From contig NZ_CM001368.1 of the NCBI RefSeq assembly GCF_000177215.2, forward strand, positions 1,488,001 through 1,552,000: a stretch of DNA of 64,000 nt, read 5' to 3'. Made by a program: the position numbers and the translations under genes. The DNA comes from Solidesulfovibrio carbinoliphilus subsp. oakridgensis. Lineage in GTDB: Bacteria; Desulfobacterota; Desulfovibrionia; Desulfovibrionales; Desulfovibrionaceae. Positions 1 through 10,961 of this stretch are shown piece by piece (position 1 is the stretch's first letter; each line of letters begins with the position of its first letter). Below the pieces are notes generated by a model. That model was not told the origin of the DNA. It saw only the letters and a list, made by a program, of their open reading frames with translations, and searched no databases.

Positions 1-3000
1 TGATCCGAGCTGAAACCCCGTGGTTATCTGATTTCTCTGATGTGTTCCCCGCAGGCGCGGGGATGATCCGCCTGCCGTACCTCGTCGAGGTAGGCTTGGC
101 CAGTGTTCCCCGCAGGCGCGGGGATGATCCGACCAGCCTTTCCGCCTCATCAAGATCTCGGCCGTGTTCCCCGCAGGCGCGGGGATGATCCGGTCGAACT
201 GGCGACGACGACCGAGGTACAGACGTGTTCCCCGCAGGCGCGGGGATGATCCGATCATTTCCGTGGAGCTGGAAATCCCGATTATGTGTTCCCCGCAGGC
301 GCGGGGATGATCCGTCACAAAACCCCAACAGCGCCACGGGGAACGCGTGTTCCCCGCAGGCGCGGGGATGATCCGATCATGTCGCCTTCTATGATGGTCG
401 GTTCCATGTGTTCCCCGCAGGCGCGGGGATGATCCGGGCCGAATGTCCCGAGCCCGTCGTCGTCACTGGTGTTCCCCGCAGGCGCGGGGATGATCCGTCC
501 TCTCGCCAGGCGAAGCAAGGATGATTTTGGTGTTCCCCGCAGGCGCGGGGATGATCCGGCGGATAATGGAATTTGCGTGCATCGACCTGAGTGTTCCCCG
601 CAGGCGCGGGGATGATCCGATCGCGGACACGATTTGGGAGGTGGCGGAGGGGTGTTCCCCGCAGGCGCGGGGATGATCCGCTGGCTCGGCTGGAACGCCG
701 GCTGGACGGGAGGTGTTCCCCGCAGGCGCGGGGATGATCCGTCATCTCCCCGCACGTAAGCGGTGGGCGTCCAGTGTTCCCCGCAGGCGCGGGGATGATC
801 CGGTAGGGATGATATCGCGTGGCTATTTGAAACAGTGTTCCCCGCAGGCGCGGGGATGATCCGCGACCTGGAACTTGTGGTATTCTGTTTCGGTGGTGTT
901 CCCCGCAGGCGCGGGGATGATCCGGCGACGCACGGCCCGGGTCGGCCGCAGCCCTAGTGTTCCCCGCAGGCGCGGAGATGATCCGTCGGCTCCTTCCGTG
1001 TTGAGTGAGGCCGCAAAGTGTTCCCCGCAGGCGCGGGGATGATCCGGCAACGGGCGAGTCACGGCAAAATCTAGGGTCGTGTTCCCCGCAGGCGCGGGGA
1101 TGATCCGGCGGGTGGTTTGCGCAAGTCCCATGCGGCCCCGTGTTCCCCGCAGGCGCGGGGATGATCCGGCCAGAGGGTCGAAGGAGAGCCGGCCGACCAG
1201 GTGTTCCCCGCAGGCGCGGGGATGATCCGTATTACGGCCAGGGCATCGGCCAGCCGTTGACGTGTTCCCCGCAGGCGCGGGGATGATCCGCGTCAGCAGG
1301 CCGTGACCGAGCAGACCGAGCAGTGTTCCCCGCAGGCGCGGGGATGATCCGTGCAACGTTGACCCCGGCTTTGCCTGCGTGTGGTGTTCCCCGCAGGCGC
1401 GGGGATGATCCGTGCGCCGCCGTGCCCTCGTCGGCGTAGACCGAGTGTTCCCCGCAGGCGCGGGGATGATCCGGCGAGCCCAGGACTTCTTTGTCCGCGA
1501 TTTGCGTGTTCCCCGCAGGCGCGGGGATGATCCATCCTGGATGTCCTCGACGACGGGAAGAAGTTCGTGTTCCCCGCAGGCGCGGGGATGATCCGTGATC
1601 GTTGTCGCCATCAAGCGGGACGGCTCTGTGTTCCCCGCAGGCGCGGGGATGATCCGGTGGACCAGGTCTTCTGCCGAAGCCGGTGTGCGTGTTCCCCGCA
1701 GGCGCGGGGATGATCCGACGGCGACGACAACGGCCGCGCTGTCCCCGGCGTGTTCCCCGCAGGCGCGGGGATGATCCGGTGGATGGGGAGATCTCCCGGG
1801 ACTTGGCCCGGTGTTCCCCGCAGGCGCGGGGATGATCCGTCAATTGTTGCGCCGTTTTCCCGACCCCACATGTGTTCCCCGCAGGCGCGGGGATGATCCG
1901 GCGGAAGCCGAATGCGACCAGTTGGAACGCCTGTGTTCCCCGCAGGCGCGGGGATGATCCGGCTACCCGATCATTTTCGCGGGGGAACTGCTCGTGTTCC
2001 CCGCAGGCGCGGGGATGATCCGCCCGCTGTGGCCGTGGCCGGCAGGGTGACTGTGTGTTCCCCGCAGGCGCGGGGATGATCCGAATCATTTAACGGGATA
2101 TTGTTTATTTTATAAGTGTTCCCCGCAGGCGCGGGGATGATCCGTCGCAGCTTACCACGTTCTTTTCCGTGGGCCAGTGTTCCCCGCAGGCGCGGGGATG
2201 ATCCGAATTCGACGCTGCGTTGCGTCGGACCAGATGAGTGTTCCCCGCAGGCGCGGGGATGATCCGACCCAATGCCCAGTAGTACCCATTAAACCGTGGT
2301 GTTCCCCGCAGGCGCGGGGATGATCCGGCCGACGTCGCGGCCGGGGAGGTGGATTTGATGTGTTCCCCGCAGGCGCGGGGATGATCCGCCATGGGCTCCC
2401 CCGTCCTCCTCGCCGTCTCCGTGTTCCCCGCAGGCGCGGGGATGATCCGGCCGTGTAGTGGCTCGGATGGTTGACCGCGTCGTGTTCCCCGCAGGCGCGG
2501 GGATGATCCTTTAACCCCCGCCGAACCAACTTCAGCGGGGGCGTGTTCCCCGCAGGCGCGGGGATGATCCGTTTTCCCAGTTCACGACGGCCGCGCACAT
2601 AAAGTGTTCCCCGCAGGCGCGGGGATGATCCGGCGGCCAAAAATGCCTGAGCCGAAAACCCTCCGTGTTCCCCGCAGGCGCGGGGATGATCCGGTCAATG
2701 CCATAGTTGCTCGCCATTGCAGCGTGTGTTCCCCGCAGGCGCTGGGATGATCCGTCATGACACCACAGGCGGCCGTTTTGATGCAGGTGTTCCCCGCAGG
2801 CGCGGGGATGATCCGACCCGTCCCAGGTCCGGAGCGTCCTTGACCTCGTGTTCCCCGCAGGCGCGGGGATGATCCGGACATGGTTTCCAGGTTCGAAGCG
2901 GAGACAGAGTGTTCCCCGCAGGCGCGGGGATGATCCGAGAACGAGCATCCGGTGAACAAGCACGCCCTGGTGTTCCCCGCAGGCGCGGGGATGATCCGGG

Positions 3001-3182
3001 TCCAGGCCCTCATCCTCGCGCAGATGGAGGAGTGTTCCCCGCAGGCGCGGGGATGATCCGGCACATCCGTGCGGCCGCCGGGGAGAGGGTGTGTGTTCCC
3101 CGCAGGCGCGGGGATGATCCGAGCTTGCCGAGGGTGAAGCCGCTCTTGTCGGCGTGTTCCCCGCAGGCGCGGGGATGATCCA
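1..3182 (+). CRISPR. Type I-E-like CRISPR array (52 complete repeats, continues past left edge)
   Basis: A 29-nt repeat begins GTGTTCCCCGC, has the palindrome CCCCGC-AGGC-GCGGGG and ends GATGATCCG. It recurs every 61 bp from 42 to 3182: 52 complete copies, preceded by the last 7 nt of another copy at 1-7. Spacers are 32 nt, apart from one extra base somewhere between 2482 and 3093. The repeat matches the E. coli-type I-E consensus in this orientation, so the array should be transcribed rightward with its leader left of the window. In agreement, the last repeat (3154-3182) has lost its final G, as expected of a trailer end. Other variants sit near 961-985, 1507-1535, 2482-2510 and 2726-2754. 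No I-E cas genes (cas8e, cse2, cas6e) are in the window. Confidence 0.97.
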
Positions 3183-3321
3183 GCACCATCGACCCCATTC
3201 CTCATAATAGCGATCTTCCCTTCAATGGCATCCTTAGGCCTTTTTATGCCGCCGCCCCTCGCTGCCCTTTCACCTCTTCGTACATGGCGTCCGGGGCCAC
3301 GTCCGCGCCGTTGATCATGAA
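3183..3321. other. 139-bp gap between the two CRISPR trailer ends; possible gene remnant
   Basis: This is the only non-repeat sequence between the two convergently read arrays. Read on the minus strand it contains an open stretch that starts inside the outermost I-C repeat and ends at a TAA near 3245 (protein tail ...YEEVKGQRGAAA). It looks like the C-terminal end of a lost gene, but it is too short to identify. No strong hairpin with a U-tract is visible to separate the two array transcripts. Confidence 0.4.
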
Positions 3322-6300
3322 GTTTCAATCCGCGCCCCCGCGCAGGGGGCGACCCGCCTCACGCTTGGCCTGCGCCTCGGCCTCTTGGTTTCAATCCGCG
3401 CCCCCGTGCAGGGGGCGACAAACCGACATGTAAGGAGCGACACCATGCTGCGACCGTTTCAATCCGCGCCCCCGTGCAGGGGGCGACGTTGTATTTGTGT
3501 TTTGGGATCATAGTCGGATGGTGTTTCAATCCGCTCCCCCGTGCAGGGGGCGACGCCCAACGATGAAGCGGGCGGCTTTTGGGAGGTGTTTCAATCCGCG
3601 CCCCCGTGCAGGGGGCGACGTCCCGGCCTTGTCGGCGGCGGCCAGCTTGTCCTTGTTTCAATCCGCGCCCCCGTGCAGGGGGCGACGCACCTTGTCCCAG
3701 GGGTCCACGTCAGCAAGACCGGTTTCAATCCGCGCCCCCGTGCAGGGGGCGACTTTAGGCCCCCGGGGATCTTTTTCGGCGAGTTCGGGTTTCAATCCGC
3801 GCCCCCGTGCGGGGGCGACCCCCGCGCCAGTTGTTTCCAAAATGGAAAGCACTGTTTCAATCCGCGCCCCCGTGCAGGGGGCGACCTGTGACACCAGCAC
3901 CCGCGCAACGAAGGAGACGGTTTCAATCCGCGCCCCCGTGCAGGGGGCGACTTCGGCCGGAGCGACCTATGCCGACTTGGCGGCAGTTTCAATCCGCGCC
4001 CCCGTGCAGGGGGCGACCTATCCCGGTGCAGGCTGTTGTCTCGCGCCCGGGGGTTTCAATCCGCGCCCCCGTGCAGGGGGCGACGGCGGAGGGGCAGGCC
4101 GAAGGTCGCGGCGAAAAGGTTTCAATCCGCGCCCCCGTGCAGGGGGCGACTCGACTGCATCAACCGCATGTTCGACTGGATGCAGTTTCAATCCGCGCCC
4201 CCGTGCAGGGGGCGACTCATACGGGCGGTTCCGGTCCGCGTTCCAGTCCATGTTTCAATCCGCGCCCCCGTGCAGGGGGCGACCAGGTGGCGGGCGCCAT
4301 TGCGGGGGGTATCATCGGTTTCAATCCGCGCCCCCGTGCAGGGGGCGACCTTCAGGGCTTTCTTCATGATCGGCAGTGCCGAAGTTTCAATCCGCGCCCC
4401 CGTGCAGGGGGCGACCGGTGCTCATGCCGAAGCATTAGATCGGATCGGGGTTTCAATCCGCGCCCCCGTGCAGGGGGCGACCGGAAAGCTGCTTTGCGCG
4501 GTGCGGTTCATCGGGGTTTCAATCCGCGCCCCCGTGCAGGGGGCGACCCTCCTTCAAAAAACGTCAGTTTCCGAAGCGATTCAGTTTCAATCCGCGCCCC
4601 CGTGCAGGGGGCGACCCGGCTGTACCGCTTCGGCGAGTGGTACGGGTGGTTTCAATCCGCGCCCCCGTGCAGGGGGCGACCCTAGCCCCGAACGTGGCCG
4701 CTTTGCGGATGTCCGAGTTTCAATCCGCGCCCCCGTGCAGGGGGCGACGGGGGAGCCGCAAGGTCAAGCTCCACGACAAGGTGTTTCAATCCGCGCCCCC
4801 GTGCAGGGGGCGACTTTCCGTCTTGGCCGGTTGCGACATGAACGATCAGGTTTCAATCCGCGCCCCCGTGCAGGGGGCGACCCGGAGGAGATGTTATTGT
4901 TACACAGTATAGGGGGTTTCAATCCGCGCCCCCGTGCAGGGGGCGACGCCACCCGCACAACGGCCCTGATAGCGGCGGCAGTTTCAATCCGCGCCCCCGT
5001 GCAGGGGGCGACAACATCCGACCCGAAGTTTCGTGTCGTTGCGAAGGTTTCAATCCGCGCCCCCGTGCAGGGGGCGACTGGCCGGGGAGAAAAGCGCCGA
5101 TCAAAACACTACCGGTTTCAATCCGCGCCCCCGTGCAGGGGGCGACCGACCTTTATAACGGGTACGCGAGAGAAACAAAAAAGTTTCAATCCGCGCCCCC
5201 GTGCAGGGGGCGACCGCTGGCTCGAACGTCAGACCGAGCAGCCAGGAGGTTTCAATCCGCGCCCCCGTGCAGGGGGCGACTTGTGCGGTTCTTTCCAGCT
5301 CATGAAGGCGGAACAGTTTCAATCCGCGCCCCCGTGCAGGGGGCGACCTTGTGTATCACGAGGCCCTGTGCAGCGTGCTGTGGTTTCAATCCGCGCCCCC
5401 GTGCAGGGGGCGACCCTGAGAAGTGGAAATGTCATAGTTCGGCATCGTGTTTCAATCCGCGCCCCCGTGCAGGGGGCGACTTCAGGATGCAGACGCACAG
5501 CCGCTTCCATGTCGGTTTCAATCCGCGCCCCCGTGCAGGGGGCGACCGGCGCCAAGGTCCGGGCTGGGGAACTCTTCGCGGTTTCAATCCGCGCCCCCGT
5601 GCAGGGGGCGACATGTCTAGGCAGGTCTGCATGACCCGGTAGCGGTGGTTTCAATCCGCGCCCCCGTGCAGGGGGCGACTGAGGTCCTGATGCCGCCGAA
5701 AGTTGGTTGCAGACGTTTCAATCCGCGCCCCCGTGCAGGGGGCGACTGCGGGCGATCCCCGCGTTGAAGGGAAAATGCTATGTTTCAATCCGCGCCCCCG
5801 TGCAGGGGGCGACCTCCCTGGATCAATGCTGTCCCAGGTGCTGAGTCGTTTCAATCCGCGCCCCCGTGCAGGGGGCGACCCGGCCGCACGGCATGGGCCA
5901 GCACGGAATAGACGTTTCAATCCGCGCCCCCGTGCAGGGGGCGACATTGGCCACGGTCATCACGGCGGCCAATGCGGTGTTTCAATCCGCGCCCCCGTGC
6001 AGGGGGCGACTACGACCACGAAACGAAGCGGTTCTACCAACGCGTGTTTCAATCCGCGCCCCCGTGCAGGGGGCGACGGCATCACTGCCCCCCAGAAAAC
6101 CCAGGGCCTGGCTGTTTCAATCCGCGCCCCCGTGCAGGGGGCGACAGGTCTCGATATCAAACCCGGCCGAGGGGTTTGAGTTTCAATCCGCGCCCCCGTG
6201 CAGGGGGCGACAGAAGGTGCTCATCCCCTTCGTCAACAAGGACGAGTTTCAATCCGCGCCCCCGTGCAGGGGGCGACCCATGGTCCAGATCGGGTCGCAG

Positions 6301-7943
6301 AACTGGCGGATGTTTCAATCCGCGCCCCCGTGCAGGGGGCGACTCCAATAAGATAATTCATCCCCATGGACAGACGTGTTTCAATCCGCGCCCCCGTGCA
6401 GGGGGCGACTATTTGGCCTCGACCTCGTCCTTGGACATCCCCTGGTTTCAATCCGCGCCCCCGTGCAGGGGGCGACTTCGTGTTCTGGGGCCGGTCGCGA
6501 AACGGCAAGGGTTTCAATCCGCGCCCCCGTGCAGGGGGCGACTGTGGCCAAGGGGCCGCTGCTTGAGATTGTCCGACCGTTTCAATCCGCGCCCCCGTGC
6601 AGGGGGCGACCCGGCCACTTCAAGGACATGGTGGACGAACGGCTGTTTCAATCCGCGCCCCCGTGCAGGGGGCGACACCCGTGGCCCAGGGTGACGTGTT
6701 TCATGGCAACGTTTCAATCCGCGCCCCCGTGCAGGGGGCGACCTCCCCCTACACGGCGGCGGCTCCCCAACAGAGGTTTCAATCCGCGCCCCCGTGCAGG
6801 GGGCGACCGCATTCAACCACACAAATGGTCGCGATCATTACGTTTCAATCCGCGCCCCCGTGCAGGGGGCGACCAGCAGGGTCCGCGACTTGCCGGTCCC
6901 CATGTCCATGTTTCAATCCGCGCCCCCGTGCAGGGGGCGACAAGGTGTACCGGCCCGCGTGATGCGCCAGATCCGGTTTCAATCCGCGCCCCCGTGCAGG
7001 GGGCGACTCTGGGCCAACAATCCGGCCATGGCCGGGTTGGTCGTTTCAATCCGCGCCCCCGTGCAGGGGGCGACTCAACGTGACCTTCACCGGCATGGAG
7101 TCCGTGGAGTTTCAATCCGCGCCCCCGTGCAGGGGGCGACACGGCCCAGGCCCGGCGTTCGGAATTTCTCCTCCAGAGTTTCAATCCGCGCCCCCGTGCA
7201 GGGGGCGACAGGTGGACCTTTTCGGCCGCGACCACCCGATGGTTGTTTCAATCCGCGCCCCCGTGCAGGGGGCGACCAGCGGTAACCACCCCGGGAGCGC
7301 AGGTGCAAAGTTTCAATCCGCGCCCCCGTGCAGGGGGCGACTCTACCATCACGGCAAACCAGTAATCCAGGAGGGGTTTCAATCCGCGCCCCCGTGCAGG
7401 GGGCGACCCTCGGCCGAGGCCAGTTTCCGAAACCTGCACCTGTTTCAATCCGCGCCCCCGTGCAGGGGGCGACCGGCAGGCCCTGCGACTGCCAGACGAA
7501 GGCGCGGAGTTTCAATCCGCGCCCCCGTGCAGGGGGCGACCGAAGCAGCACCACGCAGGCGACCGGCTGCGAGTCGTTTCAATCCGCGCCCCCGTGCAGG
7601 GGGCGACGGTCGTCGTCGCCATGAGATTCAACGCGGACGTGAGTTTCAATCCGCGCCCCCGTGCAGGGGGCGACGGGAGATCAATTCCGCCAGGATCGAG
7701 ACCCTTAAGTTTCAATCCGCGCCCCCGTGCAGGGGGCGACGCGAATTTGTCAATTGGCACCTCGACCTGACGGACTTAAGTTTCAATCCGCGCCCCCGTG
7801 CAGGGGGCGACCGGCGATCTGGCGGTACAGGTCCACCTCGTCCAGGTTTCAATCCGCGCCCCCGTGCAGGGGGCGACCGACGATGCCGCCGGACTCCCGC
7901 CCCTCCCGGGGGTTTCAATCCGCGCCCCCGTGCAGGGGGCGAC
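3322..7943 (-). CRISPR. Type I-C CRISPR array (70 repeats, 69 spacers)
   Basis: Seventy copies of a 32-nt repeat, written on the plus strand as GTTTCAATCCGCG...GGGGGCGAC. On the minus strand it begins GTCGCCCCC, forms a GCCCCC/GGGGGC stem and ends CGGATTGAAAC, the canonical type I-C 3' end that gives an 11-nt crRNA handle after Cas5c cleavage. Spacers are mostly 33-36 nt; the longest is 39 nt (7741-7779). The minus strand is the crRNA strand, so the leader is at the right end, directly downstream of cas2. Degenerate repeats cluster at the left end: 3322 has T to C, 3523 has G to T, and 3789 lacks one base. That confirms the left end as the old, leader-distal end. Confidence 0.98.
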
Positions 7944-8122
7944 TGTCGCTTTCGCGACCGAGCATGTATGCGGCTTCAGGGACTCCTGGCCGCGGACCTC
8001 CTTTCTTTTCACAACACGTACTCTCTTGTCAAAGAGCATAGCGAAATCATTTACTTATTATCATTGAACTTTTTTAAAGCGCGATGCCCCCGGGGTTTTG
8101 GCGGGCGCTGCCGGTTCGCGCA
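7944..8122 (-). promoter_or_regulatory. Leader of the type I-C array
   Basis: This AT-rich stretch lies between the newest I-C repeat and the cas2 stop codon, the usual leader position. On the minus strand it carries a perfect TTGACA -35 box (8032-8027); no convincing -10 box was found at 16-17 bp. A small hairpin, GTCGC-GAAA-GCGAC, sits about one base from the first repeat (7945-7959), where adaptation complexes or leader-anchoring factors act in other systems. The function of the hairpin is inferred only from its position. Confidence 0.75.
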
Positions 8123-8413
8123 TCAGACGATGAGCGGGCCTTCCTGGTCCACGCCCGGTTTGGCGCCGACATGCTCCACCCTCCCCCGCCAGTTGGAACC
8201 GAGGTAATAAAATCGCAGGCTGTCCTTGTCCGCATCGATCAGACCGAGCAAACGATGTTTCAGGCGCTCCCACTGGCCCGGGTCCACCACGCACTCGAAC
8301 ACCGAAAACTGCACGCGCTGTCCATAATCCTTGCACGCCTTGGCCACTCGTCGCAGGCGGCCGGGACCGCCGGCATCGGACGTCGCGACGTCATAGCTCA
8401 CCAGCACCAGCAT
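8123..8413 (-). CDS. cas2: CRISPR-associated endonuclease Cas2 (type I-C)
   Basis: A 96-residue protein, the usual Cas2 length. It opens with the ferredoxin-fold strand MLVLVSYDV containing the conserved Asp8, and has the family's FSVFEC strand at about 37-42. Cas2 forms the dimeric centre of the Cas1-Cas2 integrase that inserts new spacers at the leader-proximal repeat. The ATG at 8413 lies 3 bp after the cas1 stop, so the genes are translationally coupled. It is the last gene of the operon and runs directly into the leader of the I-C array. It belongs to the adaptation module with Cas1 and Cas4. Confidence 0.96.
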   Translation of the reverse strand: MLVLVSYDVATSDAGGPGRLRRVAKACKDYGQRVQFSVFECVVDPGQWERLKHRLLGLIDADKDSLRFYYLGSNWRGRVEHVGAKPGVDQEGPLIV

Positions 8414-8416
8414 GGC

Positions 8417-9448
8417 CTACTTCCACAACAGCGGCGGATAGCCGTCCAGATCGCCCCGCACATAGCGGGCCAAGAGCGTCGCCTGCATGTGAAACAGCAA
8501 TCCAAGCGGCATCTTTTCCCGCAGAAACGGATGTTCGACCACATCCTGCTTGCGTTCCTGATAGGCAATGAGCACCTCCTTGCGCGTGGCCTCGTCCATG
8601 AGCACAGCACCGGTCTCGGCCCGGGTGAAACCTTTGGGCCGCACCCGCCCCAGATTGATCAGGGTCAAGGCCAGCCGGTCGGCGAAAAAAGGCCGGAACT
8701 CTTCCATCATATCCAGGGCCAGTCCGGGCCGGCCCGGCCGGTCGCGGTGCAGGAACCCCACCGCCGGATCGAGCCCCGTCGTCTCCAGGGCTGAACGCAC
8801 GTCATGGGCCAGCAGCGTATACAGAAACGAAAGGAGACAATTGACCGGGTCAAGCGGCGGACGGCGATTGCGGCCGTCAAACCGGAAGGCCTCCTTGCCC
8901 GAGACGATGAGTTGGTCGAACACGCCGTAATAGGCATGGGCCGCGTCGCCTTCCAGGCCGCGCAGGGCGTCCAGGTCGTTTAGCGTCCCAAGGCCCGTCC
9001 CGTGCTGGGCCAGCCGGTCGGCGGCCAGACGCACGGCCGGGACATCGATCTTCTCCCCGTGGTCCCGGATGGCCCGCAACAGCACGGTACGGGCATTGGC
9101 CAGCTTGCCGACAAGGAAATAACGCGCCGCCGCCGTACTGGCGGCAGGATCGTCCGCCATGCGATATTGCTGCCGCCGCAAAAGGACATTGCCCGAAACG
9201 TTTCCCTGCACCTTGGCCAGGAAACGGCCGTTCACGGTCAAAAAGCTCACGGCCACATTGTTTTCAGCGCAGTGCCCCAATAAAAAGGGACTGACCGACA
9301 CCTGCCCGAAACAGACCACCCCGGCCAGGGTGTGGATGGGCAGGCGAAGGCGCACCGTCTCCTCGACTTTTATGGCCAGCGTTTCGCCGTCCTTGAACAG
9401 ATACGCGCCCTGGGTGGTCACGTAGAGGGTATTGAGATGTCGCTTCAT
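8417..9448 (-). CDS. cas1: CRISPR-associated endonuclease/integrase Cas1 (type I-C)
   Basis: A 343-residue Cas1 of normal length. The metal-binding residues are visible: Glu166 in LRGLEGDAAHAYY, His234 in GFLHRDRPGRPGLALDMMEEFRP and the acidic residues at 246-250. Cas1 is the integrase that joins prespacer 3' ends to the leader-repeat junction. The protein also carries the N-terminal beta-sandwich and helical C-terminal lobe typical of subtype I-C Cas1. Its ATG at 9448 overlaps the cas4 stop by 4 bp (ATGA), and cas2 follows after 3 bp. The catalytic residues look intact, so adaptation should be active; the large, mostly uniform array fits this. Confidence 0.97.
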   Translation of the reverse strand: MKRHLNTLYVTTQGAYLFKDGETLAIKVEETVRLRLPIHTLAGVVCFGQVSVSPFLLGHCAENNVAVSFLTVNGRFLAKVQGNVSGNVLLRRQQYRMADDPAASTAAARYFLVGKLANARTVLLRAIRDHGEKIDVPAVRLAADRLAQHGTGLGTLNDLDALRGLEGDAAHAYYGVFDQLIVSGKEAFRFDGRNRRPPLDPVNCLLSFLYTLLAHDVRSALETTGLDPAVGFLHRDRPGRPGLALDMMEEFRPFFADRLALTLINLGRVRPKGFTRAETGAVLMDEATRKEVLIAYQERKQDVVEHPFLREKMPLGLLFHMQATLLARYVRGDLDGYPPLLWK

Positions 9449-10077
9449 GGCGTCTCCAGCGCGTGTTGCAAATAGGCCCGGACCGAGCGTTTGCCGGTGC
9501 AGGCCCGCGGCAGGCAGGCCCCTTCCATGGAGCAGGAGGCGCAGCGGGAGTCGTGCACGGCCTCGGGCGTGCGGCCGGCCCGGAGAAAGGCGTGGAGATC
9601 GAGGCAGGCGTCGCGCGTCGTCTGGCGCAGCGCCGCATCAATGGCCACGGCCAGGCGTCGGCGGGTGCGGCCGTAAAAAAGCGCCCCGGCCGGTACCGGC
9701 CGGCCCAGCATCTCCTCCAGACACAAGGCCTGGGCGCACAGTTGCACCGTGTCGCAGACATCGGGCTTGGGTTTGCCGCGTTTGTATTCCACGGGAAAGG
9801 CAATCTCCCCGCCGCCGGCGGCCGGGTGAAACTCCACCACATCGGCCACGCCCGTCAGGCCCAGTTCCAGGGAGCGCAGGGGTACGGCCCGGGCGATACG
9901 CACGCCGTCGTGGGATTCGTACCCCTGCTCGTGGGCACGTTCGTGGAGGATGCCGCCCTGGACCGTGAACACGTTTTCGGCCCAGGCCCGCTCGATATGA
10001 ATCAGCGCGCATTGCCGCCGGCAAAAGAGCAGGTGTTGCAGGGCCGAGATCGGGAGCAGCTCGTCCTCGGTGAACAT
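9445..10077 (-). CDS. cas4: CRISPR-associated exonuclease Cas4 (type I-C)
   Basis: A 210-residue PD-(D/E)XK nuclease with Fe-S cluster cysteines at 19 and 23 (FCRRQC) and at 179, 182 and 188 (CASCSMEGAC). Nuclease residues are His45, Asp79 (GVADVVEF), Glu97 and Lys99 (VEYKRGK), plus Gln112 in the QLCAQALCLE motif. In type I-C, Cas4 binds Cas1-Cas2 and trims prespacers so that the PAM end is recognised and inserted in the right orientation. The gene lies 11 bp after cas7 and overlaps cas1 by 4 bp. All key residues are present. Confidence 0.95.
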   Translation of the reverse strand: MFTEDELLPISALQHLLFCRRQCALIHIERAWAENVFTVQGGILHERAHEQGYESHDGVRIARAVPLRSLELGLTGVADVVEFHPAAGGGEIAFPVEYKRGKPKPDVCDTVQLCAQALCLEEMLGRPVPAGALFYGRTRRRLAVAIDAALRQTTRDACLDLHAFLRAGRTPEAVHDSRCASCSMEGACLPRACTGKRSVRAYLQHALETP

Positions 10078-10088
10078 GGCGGTCTCCG

Positions 10089-10958
10089 CTAGAGTTTTTC
10101 GATCAGCTCCACCCCGGCCGGCAGGTTGGCGGCGTCCACGGCCACGGCGTAATCGGCATAGGCCCGGGCCGGCGAACTCCTGTCCGTGGCCCGCGACACG
10201 CCGACCAGATCAAAGAGCTTCTGGGCCGGGGCGTTGCCGAGCATCGACTCGTGCTTGAAGACGACGAGCTTTCGAGCGCTCATCTTGCCCCGCGCGGCCG
10301 AATGGTCGTGGTCGAACATGACCATGAGCGCCTGCCACAACAGCTCCAGGTCGTCCGCGGAAAACCCGGTCTGGGCGGCCAGATGGGCCGAGATGAAGCC
10401 TTCGGCCCGATACAGGCCGTAGGGCACGATGTGCTTGCGGCCCATGGTGCGGTTGTCGCCGGACTGGCTTTCGGCTTCTTTTTCCGTGGCCACGGCCATG
10501 CGGGTGATGCTCACTTCGAGCGGCACGATGGGTTCGAGGCTGCGGGCGAAGTTGAGCTGCACCGGGCCGCGCACCTGACCGCAGTTGTTTTCCTTAAGGG
10601 ACATCACCGCGCCAAAGGTGCGCACGTCGAAGAAGTTGGCGCACATCCAGTCCCGGGCCTCCTTGATGGCATCGGCTTTCTTGCCGCCGTCCTTGGCCAC
10701 GGCGGCATAGGCCCGGCCCTGCACCGTGCCGAGGACGGCCTTTTCGCGGATATAGATCTCGTAGGGGCTGGCGTTGCCCTTGGCCAGCTCCACGAAATTG
10801 CGGATCTTGCGCTTGAGGCACACGTCCGTGACCAGTCCGTGGCTCGTTTCCGGGTCCAGGCGCGGCATGTTGCCGGCATCGGGGTCGCCGTTGGGGTTGC
10901 CGTTTTCCACGTCAAAGAGGAACACGAACTCGTAGCGGTTGGCGATTATCTGGCGCAT
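10089..10958 (-). CDS. cas7c: Type I-C Cascade backbone subunit Cas7 (Csd2)
   Basis: A 289-residue RAMP-fold protein. The N-terminal segment [20 protein letters not shown] is the signature of the Csd2/Cas7 family of subtype I-C. Several copies form the filament that holds the spacer part of crRNA and flips out every sixth base. The gene sits between cas8c (3-bp gap) and cas4 (11-bp gap) in the standard I-C order. Length and motifs are normal and no frameshift is seen. The six-base periodicity of this subunit matters for reading the pseudo-spacer upstream of cas5, which is mismatched only at positions 6 and 12 of its first 16. Confidence 0.96.
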   Translation of the reverse strand: MRQIIANRYEFVFLFDVENGNPNGDPDAGNMPRLDPETSHGLVTDVCLKRKIRNFVELAKGNASPYEIYIREKAVLGTVQGRAYAAVAKDGGKKADAIKEARDWMCANFFDVRTFGAVMSLKENNCGQVRGPVQLNFARSLEPIVPLEVSITRMAVATEKEAESQSGDNRTMGRKHIVPYGLYRAEGFISAHLAAQTGFSADDLELLWQALMVMFDHDHSAARGKMSARKLVVFKHESMLGNAPAQKLFDLVGVSRATDRSSPARAYADYAVAVDAANLPAGVELIEKL

Positions 10959-10961
10959 GGT

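Noticed and set aside
823-1614. Frames rich in HPRACGEH / SSPRLRGT repeats
   Set aside because: They are translations of the I-E-type repeat, not proteins.
4036-5634. A 532-codon open frame with repeated SIRAPVQGAT units
   Set aside because: It is the I-C repeat read in frame on the non-crRNA strand; the periodic peptide is an artefact of the array. The same applies to all long frames in 1-7943.
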